Assembly: GCA_945889565.1 (NCBI GenBank) | Contig: CAMDBZ010000067.1 | Coordinates: forward strand, 1 to 8,272 | DNA from: Thermoflexus hugenholtzii JAD2 | GTDB lineage: Bacteria; Chloroflexota; Dehalococcoidia; UBA2979 | Direction of reading: 5' to 3' | DNA length: 8,272 nucleotides | Part shown: positions 1 to 5,136 of the stretch, piece after piece | How the letters are laid out: the number at the start of each line of letters is the position of its first letter | How positions within the stretch are numbered: position 1 is the first letter of the stretch | Position numbers and translations under genes: made by a program | The notes under the pieces: model-generated | Databases searched by the model: none | Told to the model about the DNA's origin: nothing | The model's input: only the letters and a program-made list of their open reading frames with translations

Positions 1-116
1 AACACGCGCAGCGCGCCCTGCGGCAGCCCCTTGGAGGCCAGCAGCTCTCGTGCGCGGGCGGCCGCGCGGGGGGTGATCGTCACCAGCACCGCGGTGTCTT
101 CGGTCTGTGTGGTCAT
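1..116 (-). CDS. A-type Fe-S cluster carrier, HesB/IscA/ErpA family (N-terminal fragment)
   Basis: Only the first 38 codons are in the window; the gene continues past the left edge. The peptide begins MTTQTEDTAVLVTITPRAAA and goes on with RELLASKGLPQGALRV. This is the family's usual opening: a short variable leader, the strand 'ITPRAA', the helix with 'ELL..KGLP', then 'ALRV', which normally leads into the GGGCSG segment carrying the first cluster-binding cysteine. These proteins receive or hold Fe-S clusters and pass them to apo-proteins in the cytoplasm. The start is supported by a strong Shine-Dalgarno on the minus strand (GAGGAGGG, positions 132-125) 8 nt before the ATG. The gene lies 64 nt downstream of the sufR-like gene on the same strand and is probably co-transcribed with it. 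The cysteine ligands are outside the window, so IscA, ErpA and SufA cannot be told apart. Confidence 0.8.
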   Translation of the reverse strand, partial: MTTQTEDTAVLVTITPRAAARARELLASKGLPQGALRV

Positions 117-124
117 CGGTGCGG

Positions 125-132
125 CCCTCCTC
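125..132 (-). promoter_or_regulatory. Ribosome binding site of the HesB/IscA gene
   Basis: Read on the minus strand this is GAGGAGGG, an almost ideal Shine-Dalgarno, 8 nt upstream of the ATG at 116. It fixes the start of the partial A-type carrier gene. It also contrasts with sufR and iscS nearby, neither of which has a recognisable Shine-Dalgarno. Confidence 0.8.
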
Positions 133-180
133 GGGCGATCGTGGCGGGCGGCGACAGCCGCCGCGCCTGCTCAACGAACA

Positions 181-855
181 TTATAGCGCGGCCGCCACCA
201 CCCGATACCCGCACAGGAACTCGTGGGGTAGCGCGTCGAGCGGGAGCGGGGTTACCGGGGCGCCGATCAGCGCCTCCAGCAGCCGTCGATCGTGGTCGCA
301 CGTGCGCCGCGGGCCCCCTTCGGGGACCGGCTCGAAGCGGCTGCACGGGCAGCCACGGCCCAGCAGCCGCAGCTCGTCCCCGTCGCGCACGAGCTCGAAG
401 TCCAGCCCCTCGATCGCCAGCAGCTCCGTCGCGATGCCCGCGCGCTCCTCGGGGGTGCGGCCGTCCATGCGCGGCCCGCACTCCCGCGCCAGCCGCGCGG
501 CCATCTTCTCGAAAATGAGCTCCGCGAGCTCACTACCCTGCCGCCCCGTCGTCTCCGCCGGCTCGAGCGCGATGATCTCCTCGATCAGCCGCCGCGTGAG
601 CCGCACGTAGTGATGCGGGAACAGCTCCGCGCCGGCCTCCGTGAGCGAAAACTGGTAGCGCGGGCGGCCAGCCCCGCCGCGCACCTGCGTGACCGCCACG
701 AACCCGTCGCGCATCAGCACGTCGAGGTGACGACGCACCGTCGCTCCGGCCAGCCGCAGCTGCCGCGCGAGATCGTCGACAGACACCGCCTCGCGGCGGC
801 GCAGGATATCGAGGATCGCCTCGCGGCTCGTTTCCAGCCGCCCGAGCATCGCCAT
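181..855 (-). CDS. sufR: SufR-like Fe-S-sensing transcriptional repressor
   Basis: The product is a 224-residue DNA-binding regulator. Residues about 10-65 form a winged helix-turn-helix of the DeoR/ArsR-like SufR type: a first helix 'REAILDILRR', recognition helix 'GATVRRHLDVLMRDG' and wing 'GGAGRPRYQF'. The C-terminal half has the expected cysteines (C169 and C171 in 'GCPC', C186 in 'RRTCDHD', C215 in 'EFLCGY'). In SufR proteins, cysteines in this region hold an Fe-S cluster, and the cluster-bound form represses Fe-S assembly genes. An additional C126 lies between the domains. Length matches the family. It is divergent from a cysteine desulfurase gene and upstream of an A-type carrier gene, the context expected for SufR. 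No Shine-Dalgarno precedes the ATG at 855; an in-frame ATG at 849 is an alternative start. The assignment as an Fe-S regulator is firm; cluster type, exact ligands and targets are inferred. Confidence 0.88.
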   Translation of the reverse strand: MAMLGRLETSREAILDILRRREAVSVDDLARQLRLAGATVRRHLDVLMRDGFVAVTQVRGGAGRPRYQFSLTEAGAELFPHHYVRLTRRLIEEIIALEPAETTGRQGSELAELIFEKMAARLARECGPRMDGRTPEERAGIATELLAIEGLDFELVRDGDELRLLGRGCPCSRFEPVPEGGPRRTCDHDRRLLEALIGAPVTPLPLDALPHEFLCGYRVVAAAL

Positions 856-864
856 CGTGCGTCG

Positions 865-894
865 AGCCTATGGCGGGCGCCGGTGCCCCGTCAA
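865..894 (-). promoter_or_regulatory. Candidate promoter of sufR (near-leaderless)
   Basis: On the minus strand, TTGACG (894-889) is followed after 18 nt by TAGGCT (870-865). The first matches 5 of 6 bases of the sigma-70/A -35 consensus; the second keeps the conserved TA...T of a -10 box. Transcription would begin near 858, only a few bases before the ATG at 855. That would explain the absence of a Shine-Dalgarno, because the mRNA would be leaderless or nearly so. The -35 box overlaps the left arm of the AAAC/GTTT inverted repeat at 893-908, a good position for autorepression. This is inferred from sequence only. Confidence 0.45.
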
Positions 895-924
895 ACTTTC
901 CACCGTTTTGCGCTCAGAAAGCGC
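893..924. promoter_or_regulatory. Two inverted repeats between sufR and iscS: candidate operator(s)
   Basis: The divergent intergenic region (856-959) holds two adjacent inverted repeats. The first is AAAC-N8-GTTT (893-896 and 905-908), within a locally AT-rich patch. The second is GCGCT-N5-AGCGC (910-914 and 920-924). SufR sites described in cyanobacteria are CAAC-N6-GTTG palindromes; the first repeat resembles that in composition and layout but differs in spacer length and end bases. Its left arm overlaps the predicted -35 of sufR. Either repeat, or both, could be the shared operator controlling sufR and iscS. The arms are short, so chance occurrence is possible. Confidence 0.35.
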
Positions 925-968
925 GTAACTCCGCCGCACCGACCGCGACGCGCGCTACCATGGGCGCC

Positions 969-2204
969 ATGGCCGGCCCGGAGCGCAGCTACTTCGACCA
1001 CGCCGCGACGACGCCGCTGGACCCCGCGGTGCTCGAGGCGATGCTGCCGTACTTCCGCGAGCGCTGGCACAACCCGTCGTCCATCTATGTGGAGGCGCAG
1101 CGCACCCGCCAGGCCATCGACGAGGCGCGAGAGACGGTGGCGGAGGCGATCGGCGCCCAGCCGGACGAGATCGTGTTCACCTCGGGCGGCTCGGAGTCCG
1201 ACAACCTCGCGCTGCGCGGCGTGCTCGCGGCGAGCACCCAGCGCGGGCGGCACCTCGTCACCACGGCCGCCGAGCACCACGCCATCCTCGACACCGCCGA
1301 GCAGCTCGAGCGCGACGGCGCGCTGGTCACCATCGTCGGCGTCGAGCGTGACGGCCGTGTGGACGCCGCGGCCGTGGCCGCCGCCGTGCGCCCGGACACC
1401 GTGCTCGTGTCCGTGATGCACGCCAACAACGAGGTCGGCGCGATCAACGACATCGCCGCGATCGCCGAGCAGGTACGCGCGCGCAACCCGCACACCGCCG
1501 TGCACACCGACGCTGTGCAGTCGGCGGCCCACCTCGGCGTCGACGTGCGCACGCTCGGCGTGGACCTGCTGACGCTCACCGCGCACAAGTGCTACGGCCC
1601 GCGCGGCGCCGGCGCGCTGTACGTGCGCGCGGGCACCCCGCTCGTGCCGCAGATCCTCGGTGGCGGGCAGGAGGAGCGGCGGCGGGCCGGCACGGAGAAC
1701 ACCCCCGCGATCGTTGGCCTCGCCGCCGCGCTGCGACTCGCCGGCGAGCGCCGCGCCGCCGACATCGCCCACGAACGCGCGCTCCAGGTGCGGCTCATGG
1801 CGGAGCTGCCGCAGCGTGTGCCGCTGCTCGGCATCACCGGCCCGCGCGAGCTCGCGCTGCGGCTCCCGGGGTCGGTGTCGGCGGTCGTCGCCTTCGTGGA
1901 GGGCGAGTCGATCCTGCTCGCGCTGGACCTCGCCGGCATCGCCGCGTCGTCCGGCTCGGCCTGCACCACGGGCTCCGTGGAGCCGAGCCACGTGCTGGTC
2001 GCGATGGGCGTGCCGGACGAGCTCGCGCGCGGCTCGCTGCGTTTCACGCTCGGCCGCATGAACACCGACGCCGACGTCGACCGGCTGCTCGAGGTGCTGC
2101 CCGCTGTGGTGGCGCGCCTGCGCGCGCTCTCGCCGGTCGCGCTCGAGCCGCCGCCCGCCTACCTGCCCTGGCTCGACGCTCCGTCACTCGCGCTCGCGCG
2201 GTGA
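969..2204 (+). CDS. iscS: Cysteine desulfurase, class I (IscS/NifS type)
   Basis: This PLP enzyme removes sulfur from L-cysteine, giving alanine and an enzyme-bound persulfide used for Fe-S cluster assembly. From the ATG at 969 it has 411 residues. Visible motifs: 'YFDHAATTPL' at the N-terminus; 'TSGGSESDNLAL' (about 71-82); H103 in 'AEHHAIL', which stacks on PLP in the family; 'HANNEVG' (151-157); D181 and Q184 in 'HTDAVQ'; the Schiff-base lysine K207 in 'TAHKCYGPRG'; 'RAGTEN' (239-244); and the catalytic C332 in 'SSGSACTTG', in the extended loop typical of class I. Numbering from 969 tracks E. coli IscS closely, which favours this start over the ATG at 960, which adds three residues. Neither start has a Shine-Dalgarno. 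TACCAT at 956-961 could be a leaderless -10 box. About 20 residues after 'ARLRAL' form a Pro-rich tail of unknown role. It is divergent from sufR and probably under its control. Confidence 0.95.
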   Translation: MAGPERSYFDHAATTPLDPAVLEAMLPYFRERWHNPSSIYVEAQRTRQAIDEARETVAEAIGAQPDEIVFTSGGSESDNLALRGVLAASTQRGRHLVTTAAEHHAILDTAEQLERDGALVTIVGVERDGRVDAAAVAAAVRPDTVLVSVMHANNEVGAINDIAAIAEQVRARNPHTAVHTDAVQSAAHLGVDVRTLGVDLLTLTAHKCYGPRGAGALYVRAGTPLVPQILGGGQEERRRAGTENTPAIVGLAAALRLAGERRAADIAHERALQVRLMAELPQRVPLLGITGPRELALRLPGSVSAVVAFVEGESILLALDLAGIAASSGSACTTGSVEPSHVLVAMGVPDELARGSLRFTLGRMNTDADVDRLLEVLPAVVARLRALSPVALEPPPAYLPWLDAPSLALAR

Positions 2205-2251
2205 CCGGTGCACGGCCGCCGCGGCGCTGTACGCGCGGACCACACGCCCGG

Positions 2252-2257
2252 TAGGAT
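2252..2257 (+). promoter_or_regulatory. Candidate -10 box upstream of nuoB
   Basis: TAGGAT lies in the gap between iscS and nuoB, in an otherwise very GC-rich stretch, about 70 nt before the chosen nuoB start. No convincing -35 box is present at 16-19 nt upstream. It resembles the TAGGCT and TAGGAC hexamers before sufR and the first HDOD gene. The 124 nt gap also allows simple read-through from iscS. Confidence 0.25.
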
Positions 2258-2315
2258 GCCTGCGGCGGCGCGTGCCGTGCCGAACCCGGCGCGCCCCAGC
2301 CGTCCCAGACGCCGC

Positions 2316-2321
2316 GAAGGA
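2316..2321 (+). promoter_or_regulatory. Ribosome binding site that selects the TTG start of nuoB
   Basis: GAAGGA is 7 nt upstream of the TTG at 2329 and 13 nt upstream of the in-frame ATG at 2335. The spacing favours TTG. The GTG at 2272, which opens the longest reading frame, would place this site inside the gene. Confidence 0.6.
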
Positions 2322-2328
2322 CGCAGCC

Positions 2329-3030
2329 TTGACGATGCTTGAGCCCCGCGCCCGCCCCCTCGACCTGCTGCGCGCCGACCGCGACATCGCGCCGCTCGAC
2401 CTGGACGAGGAAGTGCGCAAGAACGTGCTGCTCACCTCGGTGGACGGCATCCTCAACTGGGCGCGCGCCTCCTCGCTGTGGCCGGCGATGTTCGGCCTCG
2501 CCTGCTGCGCCATCGAGATGATCGCCTCGGCCACCTCCCGCTACGACATCGCGCGTTTCGGCGCGGAGATCTTCCGCGCCTCGCCGCGCCAGGCAGACCT
2601 GATGATCGTCGCGGGCACCGTGACCTGGAAGATGGCGCCCGCCGTGCGCCGCGTGTACCTGCAGATGGCCGAGCCGAAGTGGGTCATCTCCATGGGCGGC
2701 TGCGCGATCATGGGCGGGCCGTTCGCCTACGCGTACTCCGTGCTGCCGGGCGTGAACCTCATCTGCCCCGTCGACGTGTACGTGCCCGGCTGTCCGCCGC
2801 GCCCAGAGTCGTTGCTGCAAGGGCTGATGCTGCTGCAGGACAAGATTCGCGAGTTCGGCGTCGAGGGCGGCCAGCGCCTGCGCCCCGAGCCCGATGGCGA
2901 CTTCTCGCGCTACCTCCCCGCAGGCGACCCCTTGCGCACCGAGCTTGAGTCGCTCTTCCCGCCGTACCCCGGCCTCGACGACCCGACGCGGCTCTCCGGC
3001 GGCTACCCCCGGCACGCGCCGCTCGGCTGA
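2329..3030 (+). CDS. nuoB: NADH-quinone oxidoreductase subunit B (isolated NuoB)
   Basis: NuoB is the peripheral-arm subunit of respiratory complex I. It carries the [4Fe-4S] cluster N2, which passes electrons to quinone. From the TTG at 2329 the protein has 233 residues. All four N2 ligands are visible: the tandem C59-C60 in 'GLACCAIEM', C125 in 'SMGGCAIMGG' and C155 in 'VPGCPPRPE'. Other family hallmarks are 'SSLWPAMFG', 'RYDIARFG', 'SPRQADLMIVAG' and 'PVDVYVPG'. An extra C146 sits just before 'PVDVYV'. The N-terminal 30 residues and the Pro/Arg-rich C-terminus after about residue 185 are variable. The gene stands alone: the upstream gene is a cysteine desulfurase and the downstream genes are HDOD proteins, with no nuoA or nuoC. 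It could be the only copy in a scattered complex I, or a second copy besides a complete nuo operon; the window cannot decide. The intact ligands argue against a decaying gene. Confidence 0.95.
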   Translation: MTMLEPRARPLDLLRADRDIAPLDLDEEVRKNVLLTSVDGILNWARASSLWPAMFGLACCAIEMIASATSRYDIARFGAEIFRASPRQADLMIVAGTVTWKMAPAVRRVYLQMAEPKWVISMGGCAIMGGPFAYAYSVLPGVNLICPVDVYVPGCPPRPESLLQGLMLLQDKIREFGVEGGQRLRPEPDGDFSRYLPAGDPLRTELESLFPPYPGLDDPTRLSGGYPRHAPLG

Positions 3031-3047
3031 GCGCGGGGGTTCGCCGA

Positions 3048-3053
3048 TAGGAC
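3048..3053 (+). promoter_or_regulatory. Candidate -10 box upstream of the first HDOD gene
   Basis: TAGGAC is 70 nt before the chosen start of the first HDOD gene, in the 93 nt gap after nuoB. There is no good -35 box at the usual distance. It is listed because the same TAGG core recurs before sufR and nuoB. Confidence 0.2.
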
Positions 3054-3123
3054 GCTGCCACCGTCCTGACGACCATGCATGAGGCGCCCATCCTGCGGCG
3101 GCGCCGCGCATGACAGGTCGCCG

Positions 3124-3987
3124 ATGAACCGCTATCCAACGCTGGACGAGCTCGTGCAGGCCGTCGTCGAGCTGCGCCCGCTGGCCGCGGTGGCGACGCG
3201 CGTGATCACGCTCGCCGGCGACGACCGCTTCTCCGCGCACGAGCTCGCGACCACGATCGCGAGCGATCAAGCGCTCAGCGCGAAGCTGCTGCGGCTCTCC
3301 AACTCCGCGTACTACGGCTTCCCGCGCCGCATCACCACGGTGCGCGACGCCGTGGTGCTGCTCGGCTTTCGCCAGGTGCGCCAGGCCGCCCTCGCCACCT
3401 GCCTCGTCGACGCGCTGCCGGGGAGCCACACGCTGCGCTACGGCGAGTTCTGGCAGCACGCGCTCGCCGTGGGCGTGACCGCGGAGCTGCTCGGCCGCGC
3501 CGAGGGGGCGTCGCAGGAGGAGGCGTTCACCGCCGGCGTGCTGCACCAGATCGGCCGCCTGGCGCTGGACCAGCACGTGCCGGACGCCTTCGCCGCCGCC
3601 GTCACGCTCGCGCGCGCGCAGGCGCTGCCGCTGCGCGACGCGGAGCGCATCGTGCTCGGCTACACGGACGCCGAGCTCGGCGGCGGGCTGGTGCGCGCGT
3701 GGCAGTTCCCGGCGGCGCTCGCCGACGCCATCGAGCGGCACGAGCTGTCCGCCGATGCGCTGCCGGACCGCCGCTCGCTCACCGCCTGCGTGGTGCGCGC
3801 CCGGCTGTTCGTGCGCGCGCAGGGCGTGCCGGACGGCCTCGACCGCGCCGGCGCGGAGGCGACAGCCGTCGAATGCCCCGCCGAGTGGCTCGAGCCGCCG
3901 CTGTCCGTGGCGCTCGGCCGCCAGGGCGGCGTCGAGGGCTTGCTGGGCCGCGTCGACGCCTTCCTCGAGACGGCCATCGCGGGCTAG
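3124..3987 (+). CDS. HDOD-domain protein, copy 1
   Basis: The product is a 287-residue cytoplasmic protein made essentially of one HDOD domain (HD-related output domain), with no receiver, GGDEF or membrane segment. HDOD proteins are signalling or regulatory proteins whose biochemical activity is mostly unknown. Family signatures: 'LRPLAAVATRVI' (17-28), 'IASDQALSAKLLRLSNSAYYG' region (45-65), 'RRITTVRDAVVLLGF' (68-82), 'FWQHALAVG' (109-117) and 'AFTAGVLHQIGRLAL' (134-148). The first histidine is kept (H112), but the HD pair reads H141-Q142 instead of His-Asp, so metal-dependent phosphohydrolase activity is unlikely. The start at 3124 gives an N-terminus (MNRYPTLDEL) matching copy 2 (MQPYPTLDDL) without gaps; an earlier ATG at 3079 would add 15 unmatched residues. 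A weak AGG lies about 7 nt upstream. Copy 2 follows after 95 nt on the same strand. Confidence 0.88.
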   Translation: MNRYPTLDELVQAVVELRPLAAVATRVITLAGDDRFSAHELATTIASDQALSAKLLRLSNSAYYGFPRRITTVRDAVVLLGFRQVRQAALATCLVDALPGSHTLRYGEFWQHALAVGVTAELLGRAEGASQEEAFTAGVLHQIGRLALDQHVPDAFAAAVTLARAQALPLRDAERIVLGYTDAELGGGLVRAWQFPAALADAIERHELSADALPDRRSLTACVVRARLFVRAQGVPDGLDRAGAEATAVECPAEWLEPPLSVALGRQGGVEGLLGRVDAFLETAIAG

Positions 3988-4069
3988 TCGCGCGCCTGCC
4001 CCGGGCTTCCCCCGATTCGTGCACCCCGCCCGGGCGACGACGATCGCAGCAGGCGCTACGCGACGCGCC

Positions 4070-4075
4070 GGGGGA
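4070..4075 (+). promoter_or_regulatory. Ribosome binding site of HDOD copy 2
   Basis: GGGGGA is 7 nt before the ATG at 4083. It supports that start over the much earlier in-frame ATG at 3699, which would make the gene overlap HDOD copy 1 by almost 300 nt. Confidence 0.55.
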
Positions 4076-4082
4076 CGGACGC

Positions 4083-4934
4083 ATGCAGCCTTATCCGACG
4101 CTCGACGACCTCGTGAACCAGATCGGCGAGCTGCGGCCGATCGGCGCCGTGGCGACGCGCATCCTCCAGCTGACCGAGAGTGAGCGCTTCTCCGCGCACG
4201 AGCTCGCGACGGTCATCTCCGCCGACCAGGCGCTGACCGCGAAGATGCTGCGCCTCTCCAACTCCGCGTACTACGGCTTCCCGCGGCGCATCACCACGGT
4301 GCGCGACGCCGTCGTGCTGCTCGGCTTCCGCGCGGTGCGCTCCGCCACGCTCGCGTCGTGCGTGATCGATGCGGTGCCCGGGTCGACGAATATTCCATAC
4401 AAGGCGTTCTGGCACTTCTCGGTGACGGTCGCGATGCTCGCCGACGTGCTGAGCCGCGCGCACCGCGTGCACCAGGACGAGACGTTCACCGCCGGCATCG
4501 TGCACAACATCGGCCGGCTCGCGCTCGACCAGCAGGTGCCGCAGGCGCTGCAAGACGCGGCGCTGCTCGCGAAGCGGCACCGCGTGAGCCTGCACGAGGC
4601 GCAACGGGAGCTGCTCGGCTTCGACGACGCTGAGCTGGGCGGAGCGCTCGCGCTGCACTGGAATTTCCCAGAGGAGCTCGCCGGGGCTGTCGGCCAGCAC
4701 GCGATGAAGCTCGACGAGCTGCCCGACCCCGGCTCGACGGCGGCGTTCGTGGTCCGCGCCCGCATGTTCGCCCGCGCCTACGGCTTCTCGGACGGCGTCG
4801 AGGAGCCTGCCCCGGGCGCCCCGGAGCGGGCGTGGTCGCTACCGCCGCTCTCGATGACGCTCAAGCGCGCGGGTGGCGCCAACGGCGTGCAGGCGCGCGT
4901 GCGGGCCTTCATGGAGCACACGGTCGCCGCATAA
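4083..4934 (+). CDS. HDOD-domain protein, copy 2 (paralogue of the preceding gene)
   Basis: This 283-residue single-domain HDOD protein aligns without gaps to copy 1 over about the first 240 residues. By hand count, 72 of the first 100 positions and 47 of the next 100 are identical. Signatures are the same: 'ISADQALTAKMLRL', 'RRITTVRDAVVLLGF' (68-82) and 'TFTAGIVHNIGRLAL' (134-148). It is more degenerate at the HD site: where copy 1 has H112, this copy has F112 ('FWHFSVTVAM'), and the HD pair reads H141-N142. It is therefore probably a non-enzymatic signalling or scaffolding protein. The tails after residue 240 are dissimilar apart from a shared 'PPLS' motif and a C-terminal helix. The gene is 95 nt after copy 1 with no clear promoter between, so the pair may be co-transcribed. 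The pathway is unknown. Confidence 0.88.
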   Translation: MQPYPTLDDLVNQIGELRPIGAVATRILQLTESERFSAHELATVISADQALTAKMLRLSNSAYYGFPRRITTVRDAVVLLGFRAVRSATLASCVIDAVPGSTNIPYKAFWHFSVTVAMLADVLSRAHRVHQDETFTAGIVHNIGRLALDQQVPQALQDAALLAKRHRVSLHEAQRELLGFDDAELGGALALHWNFPEELAGAVGQHAMKLDELPDPGSTAAFVVRARMFARAYGFSDGVEEPAPGAPERAWSLPPLSMTLKRAGGANGVQARVRAFMEHTVAA

Positions 4935-4982
4935 CAGCCGCCCGTAGTCCGCGCGAACGAGGCCCCGGCGCCGCTCGTCCCC

Positions 4983-5011
4983 TTGCGTCCCGCCCCCCGA
5001 TTCGGTACAAC
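4983..5011 (+). promoter_or_regulatory. Promoter of groEL (sigma-A type)
   Basis: TTGCGT (4983-4988), a 17 nt spacer, then TACAAC (5006-5011) form a well-spaced vegetative promoter. Transcription would start at about 5017-5019, inside the left arm of the CIRCE element that follows. The arrangement is typical of HrcA-controlled chaperone genes. Confidence 0.65.
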
Positions 5012-5013
5012 GT

Positions 5014-5042
5014 GTTAGCACTCAATGCAGACGAGTGCTAAC
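5014..5042 (+). promoter_or_regulatory. CIRCE operator (HrcA binding site), perfect match
   Basis: TTAGCACTC-N9-GAGTGCTAA (5015-5023 and 5033-5041) matches the CIRCE consensus with no mismatch. The flanking G (5014) and C (5042) extend each arm to 10 bp. CIRCE is the operator of the heat-shock repressor HrcA. It overlaps the predicted transcription start, so bound HrcA would block initiation, and the repeat would also form a hairpin at the 5' end of the mRNA. The hrcA gene itself is not in the window. Confidence 0.97.
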
Positions 5043-5058
5043 AGCGCCCCGCCGGGCC

Positions 5059-5080
5059 GGCCCCACCTCGTGGGTGGGCC
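5059..5080 (+). other. Possible hairpin in the groEL 5' leader
   Basis: In the roughly 120 nt leader, CCCACC (5062-5067) pairs with GGTGGG (5073-5078) around a 5 nt loop. GG/CC closing pairs extend it after a one-base bulge (C5061). It lies between CIRCE and the ribosome binding region. It might affect mRNA stability, or may simply reflect GC-rich sequence. Confidence 0.25.
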
Positions 5081-5136
5081 GCGCCTCATGGGCGGTGCCG
5101 TCAACCAACCACCGGGGAGAGCAGGACGAGGGACGA

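Noticed and set aside
147..162. Small hairpin (GGCGGC / GCCGCC, GACA loop) between sufR and the HesB gene, possible attenuator
   Set aside because: Only six pairs with no U-tract, in a GC-rich context where such stems are frequent; no evidence of regulation.
870..968. Extended N-terminus for the cysteine desulfurase from ATG 870
   Set aside because: It would add 33 non-homologous residues and run through the promoter/operator region. The IscS family begins at about 'YFDHAATTP', matching starts at 960 or 969.
2044..3741. Long minus-strand open frame (565 codons) opposite iscS, nuoB and HDOD copy 1
   Set aside because: It spans three recognisable plus-strand genes and their gaps, and its product is an Arg/Ala/His-rich low-complexity sequence with no domain. 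Such open frames are expected opposite high-GC genes.
4000..4034. Inverted repeat CCCGGGC / GCCCGGG between the HDOD genes, possible terminator
   Set aside because: Seven-base arms that are nearly self-palindromic, a loop of about 21 nt and no T-run. It is too weak to call, and the genes may be co-transcribed.
4957..4978. ACGAG / CTCGT hairpin after HDOD copy 2
   Set aside because: Five pairs with a 12 nt loop and no T-run; insufficient for a terminator call.
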